From the NCBI GenBank assembly GCA_014773175.1, contig VXCM01000825.1:282882-346881 (forward strand): a stretch of 64,000 nucleotides of DNA, given 5' to 3'. How positions within the stretch are numbered: position 1 is the first letter of the stretch; each line of letters begins with the position of its first letter. The translations under genes and the position numbers were made by a program. Positions 10,925 through 25,262 of the stretch are shown here, one piece after another. Source of the DNA: Lucifuga dentata (lineage: Eukaryota > Chordata > Actinopteri > Ophidiiformes > Bythitidae). The notes beneath the pieces are model-generated. The model was given only the letters and a program-made list of their open reading frames with translations. It made no database searches and was not told where the DNA came from.

Positions 10925-11077
10925 CTGAAGTGGTTGACTACATTGGTCATACTGAGGAACGACAGGACAAAAGAACCGGGCCGGCGGTCGCTCTCCCTGA
11001 TGAGGTAGCTGCCAGGGGTCCGGGCCTGGAGCAGCCGCTCCTCAGCGATGGTCCGGTCCAGCTTGCCATGGTACCAC
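10925..11077 (-). CDS. RASA1: RASA1 coding exon 2 (first half of N-terminal SH2 domain)
   Basis: This 153 bp exon encodes the first half of the N-terminal SH2 domain, which binds phosphotyrosine motifs on receptors and on p190RhoGAP. It opens with WYHGKLDRTIAEERL and carries GSYLIRES, the FLVR-type strand with the phosphotyrosine-binding arginine, then DRRPGSFVLSF. It ends at NVVNHF plus two bases of an Arg codon. The acceptor (TGTTTCAG at 11085-11078) and donor (GTCAGTGAG from 10924) are clear. Phases match exon 1 upstream and exon 3 downstream. Near identity to mammalian RASA1 in this block makes the assignment secure. The fish version reads LSMTN where human has LSQMN. Confidence 0.97.
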
Positions 11078-14009
11078 CTGAAACAGACAGACAAGAAGGA
11101 GGTGCATGAGAGAAGAGAAATGTGGATGGTCAGAGTGGAGGAAATTCTAACAAACAGAAGATCAGCACTTTTAGCAAAGTAGCAAGTTCAGACCTAGATT
11201 TCGGACTTAGTTTCCTAAGTGTTTAGGGAAAAGTATTTGGCAATTTTTGAGCTTTAACTTCCTTGTACCGTAATGTCTGATGTGCACCGGTATAATTTTC
11301 AGCAAAGTGTCAGCAGTTTGAAGTCTGAGGCCATGTCTTACTCCTAGAAAAAAAATGGATTACCATTGTCCAAGTGAGGGATGATACAACTGTCTTTGGG
11401 GGATGGCTGCAGGACTTGTTCATGAGACAAAGTATCATTAGAGTGACTCCTGTTTCGGCTTTGGCAGCAGCAATGGAGACTTCATATCACCCAAAGAGCT
11501 GAGCTATGGAGCAAAGCTCATAACCCTTACTTATGCTTACAAGTTTTGGGTACCGATTAAAAGAATGAGATCATGCATGTAACTGGCCATGGTTAGGTTT
11601 CTTCACAGGGTTGCTGGCCTCACTGTAATAGCCATGACACACCAAGCTGCCTACTGCCATTGAGCATCTGTGGCTGACTGCTAACTGGCCCTCGCAGGCA
11701 GCCGTCCAGCAGACTTAAAACGGTGGCAGAGGTGATCGGTGAGAAAACTCTTTGAATGGATTTCAATATAGTACCCATTTTAGTGAGGTTTAACCTTATT
11801 TTATGCCTCTGCATTTTGTCTTATTGAACAGAATAAAAGCGTCTACTGAAAATGCCAACGAAGCAAAGTTTACAGTGTCGGCTGGAGTGTTTATGAGGCA
11901 TATTTCTCCATTCCTACTCTGAGCACATAATGTAAGGAGACCATTTAAGCAGATTCACAGTGACATGAAAATGGTTGTTTTGTTTGTCTTTCCATGAGGC
12001 TGAGTCTTGAGGGTTTTTTTGGATTACAAATACAAATTCCTATCTGATCATTTCCTCTCGCACAGGCGCATTACATACATGGGACGCATGACATCCGTCA
12101 GCTGGCTGTTAGTTGTAATCTGTGGGATGTTCATGTGCAAGTTAACAGAAGATTTGAAGTGACATGAAATAACATCAGGCAACATGAAGCAACAAATCAG
12201 TCTGCCTTTTTCAGATGGAGGTGGTAATCTGTTGGTTTTTCTTGCCAACACACTCTAGAAACATGAAGCCCAACATAAGACACAAGACATTTCTCTCATT
12301 AAACATCTTACTTATGATATAGAGCAAAACTAAGAGCATCATTCAACTGTCCTTCACTGTCAAAAAAAAAGTACCCAGAAATTGCGATATCAACTGACAA
12401 TATTACAGAATCACAATATTTAAAGATTCACATATTGGTACTCTTGGCTCGTTGGTATTTTACAACATATTTTTGAGAAAGAGTAAACCAGACTGGGAAT
12501 AATCAGGTCACTTGTTCTAAAAAAAAAATGGAAAGGGGAGGCGCCTTAAAGCCAACAGTTTTTTGAGTTTTCACCAGACCATTGAAGTCTCACTGCTCTC
12601 CGAATTAAACAGAAGTTTTTAGAACAATACCTGTTAAAATTTCAGCAGGTGAGGCTGAACATGACAGGGTAAAAAATTAACATGCTTTTCCAAATTTAGG
12701 CCAATCGTGCTTTTCAGAACATGGGAAAAACATCCAGTGGTGTGAAGATGAATGAGGTAGTACAGCAAGTCTTTTCACAGGAGACCTGAAGGGCTCCCAT
12801 CTGGTTTAGCTGATCTCTGCTTCAAGAAAAAAAAGTGATGAAGTCTGCTATCATGAACTAAGCTGTAGGAAGGTTTGTTGAGAGGAACATGAAGGGGATG
12901 AGGGAGAGAGTTAAGAGTCCACAATGGGCTTAGGGACAGCCAAAAAAGATTTGCGTGATGAGAGAGTATTGAACAAGATGGAGATGAGAAGCATGTGTGA
13001 TATTTAGAGGAGATGGAAAGAGGGGCCAAGCAACCCTTAAGAGACTGAGGAAGCTGGGGGAAGTAACACTGAAGAGGGAAAAGACAGACGAGTCGATAGA
13101 TGAGTACTACCAAATCAGAGTGACAGGAGGCAGAGCTGTGTTCACCCCCCCCCCNTACAAACCAAAGTAGTCAGAGTCCAGTTATTATCATATATGATGA
13201 TTTAGGTAATTTACAACCCAGCCATATGCACACAATGTTTGTTATATCATGACCTTAAAAGCCAAATAATATACTTTTTAACAAAGAACAGAAGAGACCT
13301 TGGGTCTCAGAACCACATCTACAAAAAGAACAAACTAGCACAATACAGCACTATGATGATCCTTGTCTCTATTCCTATATGTCATCCTAAGCAGCAAACA
13401 AGCAGCCAATACAACAGACAATTTGCAGGGCATCAAATGAAATGGGTTATGATTGACAAGATGATGCTAGAGTCTAACAAGGGCCTCTCCTCTCTCCTCT
13501 CTGTCCTAGTTTCCTGTCCACTCTGCTTACAGACTCATCCACTAACCAAAATGACAACCTAAAACATACCCAGGCATGAGTTTTAATTGTTTCATCATTA
13601 CCAGACATTCATTTAAAGTTAAACTGAATTTACCTAATAGAAACATTTACATTTCTCATTTAAAAAATAGAAAGCATTGTCTGGTTAATCTGCGATAATT
13701 CACTGCTAACTTAGAACACTGCATTACAAGTACTTGCTCACAGTAACCGCATTATCTACCCAACTGCACAACATAAAAAGGTGTTACATCTCTGCTTAAT
13801 TTGAACTCTCATTACCATGGCTTCTCATTCACTGTTGTTTCTTAATTAACACACTTGGATCACTGTGCAACTTTGTGTCTTTGCTATCACACAAAGAAAA
13901 TTACATTAGAAATGTTATCACTGCAAGTGATAATGAGCAAAACCAAAAGACTTTTAAAAAAAAAGAATTAAAGAATTTAAAAAAAGAATCAAAGAAGGCA
14001 TATAAAGCA
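11078..14009 (-). other. RASA1 intron 1, exon 2-proximal part
   Basis: Intron sequence between exon 2 and the L2-like LINE. It contains a single N after a C-run at 13155, without visible flanking duplication. I recognise no exon, RNA gene or repeat family. Confidence 0.65.
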
Positions 14010-16262
14010 TTCCCCCGCCCCCTCCTTGACTCCTCAGACAACATTTCTGTTATGCTAACGCCTGCATATAGACCCTGGTGAAACTGGTTAAATCTGTGAG
14101 AAACAAATCAATGTGCCTGAGGGGTGCACCTCAGCATTACAGGACTGCAGACTGGAGCATCTTCAGAGAGGCAGCAACCCATAACCACCATACTGACCTC
14201 CAAGAGTACACAGAGGCTGTGACGGGCTACATCAGTAAGTGCATTGATGATGTAACAGTCACAAAAACAATCACTGTGCGCTCCAACCAGAAACCATGTA
14301 TGACAGGGGAGGTCTGCTCCCTGCTGAGGACCCGAGACGCTGCATTCAGATGCGGGTGACAGTGCAGCTCTCAGGACAGCAAGGATTAATCTATCCCATG
14401 GTATCAGGAGAGCAAAACGCCAATACACCCTGAGGATCAACGGCCACTTTACAAACAACAGAGATACATGATGCCTGTGGAAGGGAATCCAAGCCATTAC
14501 AGACTACAAAGCCCCACCACAGGTCTGTGATAGTGACCCTTCCCTCCCAGACAGCTAAATGACTTCTTTGCACGCTTCGAAGCCTTGAACAGCACACCTG
14601 CCCTGAAAGCCCCGCCACAGTCCCATGAACAGGCTCTGTGTTTCACCCCAGCCAGCATGAAGAGAGCCTTGTCCTGAAAGCTTGCACGATCAGACAACAT
14701 AACTGGCCATATACTCAAGGACTGTGCAGAGCAGCTGAAAGATGTCCTCACAGATATCTTCAAAACCTCTCTGAGCCAGGTTGTTGTTCCCAAGTGCCTC
14801 AAGTCTGCCACCATCATATGCCAAAGAAATCCCCTGTTTCATGCCTAAATGACTATGGCCCCATTGCACTGACACCAACTACTGTATAATGAAGTGCTTT
14901 GAGAGGCTGGTCATGCAGCACATCAGATCCATCCTCCCCCCAACCTTAGACCACCACCAATTTACATATCGGACCAACTGGTCCACTAAGGATGCAGTAT
15001 CTTTTGCCCTACACCTGGCCCTAACCCACTTGGAAAACAAGTATATTCACATCAGAATGCTGTTCATAGGCTTCAGCTCAGCATTCAATACCATCGTACC
15101 ACAACAACTGATAGGGAAGCTGAACACATTAGGCTTCAACACACTTCTCTGCAACTGGATTCTGGACTTTCGCACCGGAAGACCACAGTCAGTCAGGACA
15201 GAGAGCAGAACCCTGCATACCACCACCTGAGCACTGGTTCTCCCCAGGGATGTGTGCTTAGTGCCCTTCTCTTCACCCTGCTGACCCTATGACTGCACTG
15301 CCACATCCAGCTCCAACCACATCATCAAGTATGCTGACAACACGACAGTGGTGGGTCTTGTCATGAACAATAATGAACCGCACTATAGAGAGGAGGTGGA
15401 TCAACTGGTTACATGATGCAGTGACAACAACCTCTCCTTAAACGTGAGGAAGACTAAGGAGATGGTCACTGACTTGAGGAGAAGCCACCACGAGCATCCC
15501 CCGTTAACCATCAACGGCACTGCTGTCGAGAGAGTCAGCAGTATTAAGTTCCTGGGTGTACACATTGCTGACGACCTGACCTGGGCCATCACCACCACAG
15601 CCCTCACCAAGAAGCACCTCCACTTCCTGCAGACACTGAGTAAGGTGAACACTCCCTGACCCATCATGACCACATTCTACAGAGGCACCATCGAGAGACA
15701 AACTTGACAAACTGTATCACTGTCTGGTACGGAAACTGTAGTGTCTCAGACCACAAATGCCCGCAGAGAATAGTGAAAACTGCAGAAAGGATCATCTGTG
15801 TCTCTCTCTCTGCCATAGCTGACACCTACCAAGCCCAGTGTGTCCGAAAAGCCTCCAACATAATAGCTGACCCCTCCCACCCCTCCCACCATCTTTTTGC
15901 ACTCCTGACATCTGGAAGGAGGTTCCAGAGCATCCGGGCCAGGTCTGCCAGCCTATGCAACAGCTTCTTCTCTCAAGCCATCAAGACTCTGAACACTCAT
16001 AGAATCCTGTCCCACCCCCACCCCACTCCCCGACACCTCTGAACTGAACTGACTGCACCAGCCACTTTATAATTGTATAACTGCACTTTATATTTATCGT
16101 AATATCTGTGACTACTTTGTCTCTTTTAACTATTTTTCTTTTAATGAATTCTTTTATTAGTACACCTTGTCTGTTATATATGTTGCTGTGGAGAACGATA
16201 TTTCGCTTCCATGTATGCTGAGTGTGTATTATGGTAGTGACAATAAAGAATCTTGAATCTTT
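14010..16262 (+). mobile_element. L2-like (CR1/L2 superfamily) LINE, 5'-truncated and decayed
   Basis: Fragments of a fish L2-type ORF2 in order: [16 protein letters not shown] (tail of the endonuclease), [33 protein letters not shown], then [70 protein letters not shown] and IKFLGVHIADDLTW. It ends at LTSGRRFQSIRARSASLCNS. The 3' end carries CAATAAAG and a GAATCTT-type tail (16240-16262), characteristic of these elements. Frames break repeatedly and the RT catalytic positions are substituted. It lies in RASA1 intron 1, antisense to the gene. Rex1-type CR1 relatives are an alternative assignment within the same superfamily. Confidence 0.88.
14889..16042 (+). pseudogene. L2-like reverse transcriptase remnant
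   Basis: The best preserved part of the L2-like ORF2, spread over at least three open segments (14889-15230, 15444-15659, 15704-16042) in different frames. In RT motif A the usual FIDFSSAF reads FIGFSSAF, with Gly at 15069-15071 replacing the catalytic Asp. In motif C the usual ADD reads ADN (15330-15341), replacing a second metal-binding Asp. The sequence after motif A contains the family's LSPLLFTLLT-type block only in fragments. The enzyme is dead both by frame and by active site. Confidence 0.85.
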
Positions 16263-17145
16263 AAAATGAATCTGAATTTCGATAACACATTCGTTTATTT
16301 TGTGTATGTATATTTTTTTTATTTTAGTACTTCCAAGTTTCCAAGCCAGCAGTTGGCAGCCCAATTAAACCACAGGCAGAGTTAAGGCCGTAGCTTCACT
16401 TTATGAAACTTGCAGACCGAGCCACTGATTTAACTGTAATAAACTGACTGAACTTGAACTTGTGCAAGTTTACGGGGGGGGGAAATGTTAATTCAGCACA
16501 GGGCTGGTTGAAATAGATAAACACCCTGAGGCTGTACGTCTTCCTAGGTTGTGCTGTTGACAGCCTGCTACTTGTGCTGCTGCTTGAGGGCTGCACATGG
16601 TACAGATGTCAAAGAACTACACCAGCTGGCCTATTCTGGGCTATTTAGAGTTGCAAGGGGAATGTACAAGAATAGTAATAGAGGCCCTTTACTAGAAAAC
16701 AAAAGAGCTATCTACAACTCTGAAAGTGTGTATCTGAGTGTCAAACTTTAGTATACCAACATTTAAAGTGTGAGACTTGAAGTAACAAAACAGATGACAA
16801 GGCAAGGGTGTGAAATGGTTTTGCATCAACCCCGTCATTTTAGCACTCAAGTATTGTCTTTTTTAAGATATGGACTCTGTATGCCATTACTTGGTCCATT
16901 CTCACTCAGCTTGATTCAACTGTCTAAAGGAATAAAAGAGAAATGGTAATCAATCATAGTTTAAAAAAAAAAAAAAAAAAAAANAAAAAAAAACTTTTTC
17001 CACTACTACCACTTGAAACACCGACTTTCATAACTGTTCTACTAACCCCAGCAGAACATCACTAACCAGTCTGAAGTTACCAAACAAGCCTGAAGTCATG
17101 GTCCACTTATCAAAAGGCCTTTTTTTTTTTCTTAATTTTACAAAA

Positions 17146-17174
17146 ATTATTTCTTGATTAAAACAAGAAATAAT
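17146..17174. repeat. Small perfect hairpin (11 bp arms, 7 nt loop)
   Basis: attatttcttg at 17146-17156 is the exact reverse complement of caagaaataat at 17164-17174. It is intronic and its function is unknown. Confidence 0.85.
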
Positions 17175-20100
17175 CAAAGCTGGGTACTCATAGCCTAAGG
17201 CCTCAAGTTTGAAAAGTAGGAACGAGTCGGTGAAAACAGTTTAATTATTATAGTTTATTACAAATGAGCTGAATATAAAGATCAGAGATTCCCAACAGAA
17301 GGTCATTAAATAGACCTGATTACTCCCTATAATTAAACCACTGACTTTATGTTAGGGCTGAGCGATAATACTCCCTTCTTGTACTGCACTGTCTATGTTG
17401 ACATGGGATGGGAGTGGGGCAGGGTGTGATAAACAGACGATGAACATAAGCCATAACAGTGGTGATAGGACACAGTGCTTCCATCAGCTTGTGGAATGTC
17501 CCGTCATGTCAGCACATGAACCGAGAAGCAGCTCAGTGACGTGCTGCTTCTCTCCTCCACTGACACTCCAGCTGAAGTCAAAGCATTCATTCCTGCATAA
17601 AGTACACCATGGTTAACTACAAAAGGCTGATACGAGCTGAAAGCTGTGATCTGAAAAACTGTTGGCAAATTACTCTACTTTCAACACTAAAAGTACCTTT
17701 ACCACACCAAAATATGTTTCAAAGGGGTCAGAAGGAGCAGTAGCCATCACACTGTCATCTTTCACCAACCTTCACTGTTACATTCTAAATCTCACTTTCA
17801 CACAGGAAACCAAGGCAGGCTTCTTCATCATGCGGCAGGACAAAAACGCAATCCTTTTGATTCTTCTTGTGCGCACTCAAGGTACAGTCATTCATATCAA
17901 CTTACTTTTAGTCAATTTACTTTTGACAAAGTAAACTGACAAATGTGTTGTATGTGCAACAGATAACTGTAGAAAGGACATATACAGGTTAGGTTTATAT
18001 ATATATATAAATATATATATAAAATTAATCAACCAATTAATCGCTTTTCATTTGGAATGAAGAACCTTTAGCATCATGGTATCACATGAAGCACATGGAA
18101 TAAATTCTTGGTAAACTCAATTTATTATTCTTCCATCTGGGACAGCAGACATGTAATCCACAGAAAAGATTAAAAAAAAAAAAAAAAANTAAAAAAAAAA
18201 AAAAAACAGTGCCAAAGAACTTGCAATATTTGTCAATGTGAATAGTTATCATGACAAAGACAAGGGCACTGTGTACAAGCATGGGCATTTTTATTACCAC
18301 ATATCAAAATGTGAGAGTCAAAATTAATTATAGTAATATATTATTAATAATTAGCCTGTCCAATCTTCCTCATTAACTCTTACTTTCAACTGACAAAGTT
18401 ATAAATACAATTTGCGGCATATTCAAGCATTTGTGGTTTTATCTAATTAAAAAAGTGATGCTGTATTAAGAGTCAATCAAGAGTAACCATGTCCAAATGT
18501 GGCTTAAGTCTTTGGAAAAACTTTTTATTCAAATGAGGACACCACAAACCCAAATGACCATAATTCCAAAATGATCAGGTTTAACTGTTTTCAAAGGACC
18601 ACTGTCCAGACTGTATTTGTAAGGACTCCTGTTTTTACTAAACTAAAGTTAATAAAGGACTCAGTTACTTTCCGTTATCCATTTGTTAACAATTTTTTCA
18701 GGCAAGCAAATATTTAACTATTGCCCATTCCTACCATGTACTACTGTAATGTTACCGCAGATTAAAAAGTTTGACCACATGAATGCCGTGCATCGTCATG
18801 TGACTAAAGTTAAACCTCTAAGGACAGAAAACTAACAGGAGAGACACTGTTGGGATTTGACAGCTACACTGTGTTTTGCTATCAGTCTGTCAGTCATTAA
18901 GTTATTTGAGAGCTCCGTCTCTACTGCTTTTGTTTTTTTTGTTTTGGTTTTTTTTTTTCTCTTACTTCTGTGTTGAGCGATGCGGCTGCACTCTCACATC
19001 TCCACAGATGCACCGTCAGCCCTCATCAGTATCAAAAAATAATCAAACTGCATTTGCGCACATTAGCAATACACTTCAGTACAGCTGCTATGCACAGGGG
19101 GACTGACTGCATGTGTTCCTAGACATATCTAAGTCACGCAGTTAAGTATAACATTTTTACATATAGTTAATGCTTTGACGAGCTGTCTCCCCACCACATT
19201 ACACCCTGTGGTGTAGTCAACGTATGTAATACGTTGCCAACATGCACTTGTCAGGTCTGTGAATTATGTTATTGCACAACTTTAAGACATTATGTCATTG
19301 TAACAGGAAATTCATGGCGATCACCCACTTAGCTTTTTCACAAGCAAGACAGTGGACTTCCTGCAATATTAAGTTAACTGCACGATGTCTATCTCACAAA
19401 CATCTTTGTTTTCATTATTATATTTAAAGGACCATACTGGCCATTTGCATGTCTGCCTAATACTGTTACTGACAATCACTTCCCAAAGCATACTACTGGA
19501 ACGGTGAATTTAAAAAAATATTTTCTACCTTCCAGACCACCATTAGTTTCAGTTCATTCTGGTATGCTATTAAAATCAACTTGCTGATACCTGAAACGTT
19601 CTTAGGAAAGGTAATCCATCATCAAGAACAAGACGTGTATTCAAGTTGTTTTTCATAGTCACGTAATTTTAGCATTTTAAGCACTATAAAAAGCACAGAG
19701 TGAATGTATGTCTCCACCGGGGAATATAGTCCCAAAAGAAGACCTGCATTTATCGAAACATTTAAACGACTGTGACTTCATCAGGCTGCATAACTATTAG
19801 CAGGCAAAACATCGATTTTTAAGGTGGGTGTATCGCTTGAATATTTGATTTTGAAAGATTAAGAGGGTTTGCAAAATATCAGGAAAGTTGAAATATGGTT
19901 TTATCCTTTGAGAAATGGTTGTCAGTAACATAACATATGAAAATTGAATATATTAGGATCAAAGATACAAAATGGACGGTATGGTCCTTTAATAAATACA
20001 CTACACACATACAAGACAGATTTTCAATGATAAAAACAATTTTCAACAACCACATACAATTTGTAATGCTGAGACAAAAAAAAAAAAAAAAAAACTATTG

Positions 20101-20578
20101 CAGGAGCTGTCATGACTTCATATCAGCCTGCTGTTATGGAGGAAAGGTGGGAGATGGGGAGTGGGAAGTGTTGATGCCCCACTTACACCGAGTTTGCCCT
20201 GTCCTGCATCTCCCTCGTGTGTCCCGTGGTCTCACAAGGTGCACCCACTCCAATGACACTGATGTTGGCTGGGCACACACCGTGAGCTCCGATGTGGAAA
20301 ACAGAGCAAAGAAAGCTTTAAATCCTTAACAGGCATGATGAAGTGTCGCTGTTGCCACCCTGATACACTCATGTCCAGTCACTCGTTTCAGTGAGCAACA
20401 TCCACAGGCAGAAGAAGAACTGAGGCACATGAGGATGCGCCTGACATCCCACATACATTTAGTTTTGCTAAGTAACAGGAGACAGACTGGATGATCAGAA
20501 ATCTGGTTCTGCAATCTGCCCAGGTTATCTTCTGAGGAAATGGTTTGGTCTTGCAGGATAAAAAACCTGAGGCAGCAT

Positions 20579-20604
20579 CTCTCTCTCTCTCTCTCTCTCT
20601 CTCT
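20579..20604. repeat. (CT)n microsatellite
   Basis: Perfect CT tract in RASA1 intron 1. Confidence 0.95.
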
Positions 20605-23600
20605 GTGGGATAGCAAGGCAAGGAGTGGTATCTTTGCACACACACATGGACAGGCGTATACATACACATTTATGTGCAGCACATGGTCACACACAGAGGA
20701 AACTGTGGAAACAAAATATGCAACTTTGTAACCTGCACTGACCCCAGACAGTAAATTATAAACACCTTAGTTCAATAATGCTTAAACACACACACACACA
20801 CACAGTGAAGCCCACTCATCCTGAAAATTCCAGACTGGCTTCAACTACTGGCCCCCAGCATTCTTTTGGTAAATGAACAAACACCACAGCTTTTAATGTA
20901 AACACAGTATGGGTTTATGCACCCAACAACAACCGACCAACCATTATGCAAATTGAAATCCCTAAACCATTCAGCTATATTTGTGCACTCAAGTTTCCAC
21001 AGTGGAAAGAAAAAAGATGGAGAGCTGTGGAGGGCTGGCAGCAGCTGTGAATGAGTTCTGTTTTGCTTTACACACGATGGACCGCCACAGCTTGTTAACT
21101 CAGTCAAAGCAGGAGAGTGACAGCATACAGAGATAAAAATGTACAGATGGAGAGATGAGAAAGGGCCATTCATGCACCTTCAGCCATACCAACGTCATTT
21201 TAATACTCAGCAACATAGCCAGGGACCAAAGCTGACATCTTGACTTTCCTTCTGTGAATCAGCCTCCCTGAAATAACATCATTACGTCTCCGTCCCATAG
21301 AATAGTCTAATCCCCCGAAGCTTTGATTTGTACAAGCATGACGTCCACTTAAGAACATTTTATTCCTGCAGCATCAATCATGTGGACTAACTTTCGTAAA
21401 CTTCAATGGGACAGAACATGTATTTTAATAAAATGGAAAACGTGCAAAACTACACTTAAATTTTGAGGCTATTCTGTGATACTGGTAACGATGCAATAAC
21501 AGCACTGCAAAAAAGAAACACCACAACCATCCTGATTGGCCAGGAAATCATGCCGGTCATACTACAATAAAGGACCCTAAACTAGCATTGCAACACGTTA
21601 AACAAAACAGACAACTTATTATCTGCAATGTAAAAAGTCATTCAGATTCAAAATAGTGGGTATTATCAAAACCAAGTGAAAAGATTCTGAGGATCCTGGA
21701 AAGGCTGCAATGAATGGCTCAGAAGTCTTGAAAACAGGATGCAGGAGAGAAAAGGCAGGGCAGTGTGGGTATTGGAGGGGTATGACAGGACATTGCGTAA
21801 CATGTTGAAAATGCATGGAAACCGTAGGCTACACTTTATCAATGCACTGCACAGTGCTTACACTAATAAAACTGCCACTGGTATTTCACTCACTGTGTCT
21901 AGTAAACTAACCATAAGCTTGTGCATCCTGGTTGGGGGTNGACAAGGCACAACTGTCTAGGCATTTTAGAAAATATTGGATCAATTTCAAAGGCTTAAGA
22001 CAGGAAATTACAGACCAAACTGTAATTGCTGGGCTCACCAGTCATCAAAACTGTGTAATGACTGAGCTAATGCCATTAATAAACCCGACATTGTTTTAAA
22101 AGCTCTGCAGCATCTGTCTTCCACCAGAGAATAACCTAGGCTATGTCCCATGATCCAGAATTTTACTGTCTCTGCTGACCCTTAATAAAGGCCATTAGGT
22201 GGTGTGTGGTCAATTAAATCTATTAAACTCATTCACACAACCACTGATCTTCAAATCCAACTTTTCCTTTCCCTTTTCTCCTCCCCCTACTGCCACCTCC
22301 TCAGGGAAACTATTGTGATTGAAAATCCTCCCTAATCTTCGTGGAAACTCAAAATCAACGACTCCTTTCCCACTGCGCTCTTTGTTTAAGCTCAGGCACT
22401 GAGTCGGAGGTTTCTAAAGGCAGGTATGATGAACACTGTTTGGGCCACCTGATTCTTCACTCTCTCCTCTTTGTTACACTGTCATCAATATGAAACACTT
22501 AGCGTAGAGATACGCTTGTTTATAAATGGAACAGAGGTGTAATTAATTAGCCTCTCACACAAACATGCATTTGCTCTATCGCATTCTTTAAATGTGCCAA
22601 GTTTAGCTTTCACAGTATCTGTGAAAGCCAGAGTGGGACCATTTCCAACAGTATAAAAGTTTTCCACTATCACTCTTCCAACCTTCACACCGCAGGCTGA
22701 TACGTAACACAAAGGAATACAAGCTCACTCTGGAGCCTGATTACAGAAGGCAAACACAGTTAGGCAGGCAGCTGAAGGGACAGAGTGAGATCAGTATCAA
22801 TGAGGGTAGTCAGCTGTGAATCTAACACCCATGGCTGCCAGAACCACATTTCTTACAGACATGGACATATATGCTTTTATAGGCACAGTGAAGATTTTGT
22901 CCATCACACAAAAAAATTTTTATTATGCAGACCGTGAAATTCATCGTATTCTATCGTGGCTGACATGAGATATTTCAAATAATGCAAAAACTCTGCAGAG
23001 ACTCTGCAAAGACTCTGGAGCATTTTGCCTAAATCCTTGTTTATTAGATTAGGCATCATCTATATGATGGCTCCACTGACTCGGACAGTAACCTCGCAGA
23101 AGATTCATCTGACAGCTCTGTCTATCACAATGGATCAGGCACATCCTGAAGGAGGGCTAGACCCTTGCCTCAACTGGGTCACCATTGCAAGGCCTTGAAG
23201 GCAGTGTGTTTAGCTCTGAGGAGAGCCTGTGCCTGGCCTTGTCAATATCAGGTGTTCTCATGACAAACACACTCAAATCCATGCCGAAACATTTAACACA
23301 ATCATCACCAAAACCGTGTTGTTTGTGAGCACATTCTCTGCTATAGTTATAATGATTTAAGTAAAGACCAGAAACTTTGCATATTCAGATGACAAAGAAA
23401 GTATATGCATAAAAATATTCAGATAAAAACTTTTATCTATGCCATTCTGAAAAACAAATGATGGATCTTCTTCAAATTACTTCTTCAATTGCTTTAAGGC
23501 CCAGAAGAGTAGACCTCATTTTGACAGCTGCTGTTGCATGCCAAACAAAGAGAAAATGTGGGTTAATAATAAGGGAAAGTTTAGAGAAATGTGGTCCAGC

Positions 23601-24654
23601 TTTCTGGTGTATTCATCACCTCTGGAACCAACTCACTGAAACCACAAACCCAATAAAGCTTGTGGTGTGTGTGCCTTGCACAACTCAGTTGAGTAAGGTA
23701 TTCCAGAGCAAGCCAAAAAGTGAATAGATCCATTTTGACTCTGACCAGCATGTAAGGATATGTGTGATGGTGCGTGTGTCAGATAAACATTCGACAAGTA
23801 CTCTCATTGTGAAACAAACAAGACTACAGGAAATTAGTGATATTCACATACAAGTGACAACTGTGTCTCTGCCTCACTGGCAAAACTGCATATTGATAAA
23901 ATGGAACGCAAGATTAAACCCATGAAGATTCCATTAGTAAAACAACTACTTCTAAAACAGTCTTATATGTAAGAAACTGTATTCTAGTGCAACTGATTCC
24001 ACTAAGAGGAATTAACAGCACAGACAAGAATGGTGAAATGCCAGCCTTCCTCTGCAATCTGACAGGGAGATATAGTGTGGCTCCTAAAATAAGAGCTGAA
24101 TCCACACTCCAACCCAGTCACTTCCATATCTCACAGTATGAGGTGAGAAATGACAAAGCTCAGCAATTCTCTAATGAGACAATAACCAATGGGAAGATGA
24201 TTACAACACAGCACACACAAGGGTTTATGCATGTGCTTGTGTGCTCATTTCTTGATATATAAAATAATATCACATCTAAAATTAGATGTGCTTTTAAAAT
24301 GCAACCTGTAGCATACAGCTTTCGTGCTGTAAACAAAGCAGTCTATAATTACTCTGTTATTTCAGGCTCGTTTCCTTTTAATGACAAAGAAAATATTCTA
24401 CTTCAACCATACTGTAACAATAACATCATCATCATAGTCTGAGTGTAAGTAAAATACCATCACTGTAAAGGAAAAAGATTAGATTTTCCATTTAATATAT
24501 TTCTAATTTCCATATATCTTGATGTTGCATGACACTCTACTACTAATAATAGGGCAAACTATTACAGTGACTTACTGACAGGTGTTTGATGGGGATTTAG
24601 AATGGCACTGTACCAGTCGCAAGAAGTCAGCCCAAAAAGTATATATGTATATAT

Positions 24655-24815
24655 CTGACTTGTGACACTTTATCCCGTCTCCCTATTCCCTTTACTTAAT
24701 TCTTAGAAGCACAGCGAGCATGAAGCACACAAATTTCACCGCCTACAATGTCGCTACCCACTGTATTGTTGTGCATGTGGCAATAAAAATCTTGAATCTT
24801 GAAAAAATCTTGAAA
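24655..24815 (+). mobile_element. L2-like LINE 3' tail fragment
   Basis: It ends in GGCAATAAAAATCTTGAATC followed by further CTTGAA units, the same tail type as the L2-like copy at 16240-16262. Sequence before the tail (cactttatcccgtctcc... to ctgtattgttgtgcatg) resembles an L2-type 3' UTR with no coding remnant. The left boundary is approximate. Confidence 0.6.
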
Positions 24816-25262
24816 AGCATTTAATACTCTCAATCCAGGTGTATCACCTCCCATTTTAAGGTTCATAATACTGTTTTAGAAACATAAAACTTGCTAACAT
24901 GGGGAATTATATCCAAAGTAATCAAAAACATTCAGAAAACAGTTAATGACCCAATAAACAGGTTCTATCTAATCCTAATCCATTGCCTTAAGTGTTTTCT
25001 TATTATAATCCATAATAATTTGATATTATGATAATCAACAATACCGAGATTAATTACCTGTGTCCCCACTAAAACTTATCCCCACGCTGTTGTTAGTTGA
25101 GTTTTGTATTGGATTTGAGTAGACAACATTAGTTCAAATTTATGTACAAGCGAATGACAGCTGGAGAGAAGCAAACCCACTGAACAGTACAGGCTAGTTG
25201 AAAATACTTTTGATTTCTGAGTGTCATTAAACAAAATCACATACAATGCGTGATATACTTAC

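Larger units (their letters stand above)
16263..24654 (-). other. RASA1 intron 1, middle part
   Basis: A long AT-rich intron stretch with microsatellites (CT at 20579-20604, CA at 20785-20806, TA near 18000-18020). Poly-A runs contain single Ns at 16984 and 18189, and there is an isolated N at 21940. A perfect 11 bp inverted repeat lies at 17146-17174. I see no exon, RNA gene or recognised repeat family. Confidence 0.6.
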
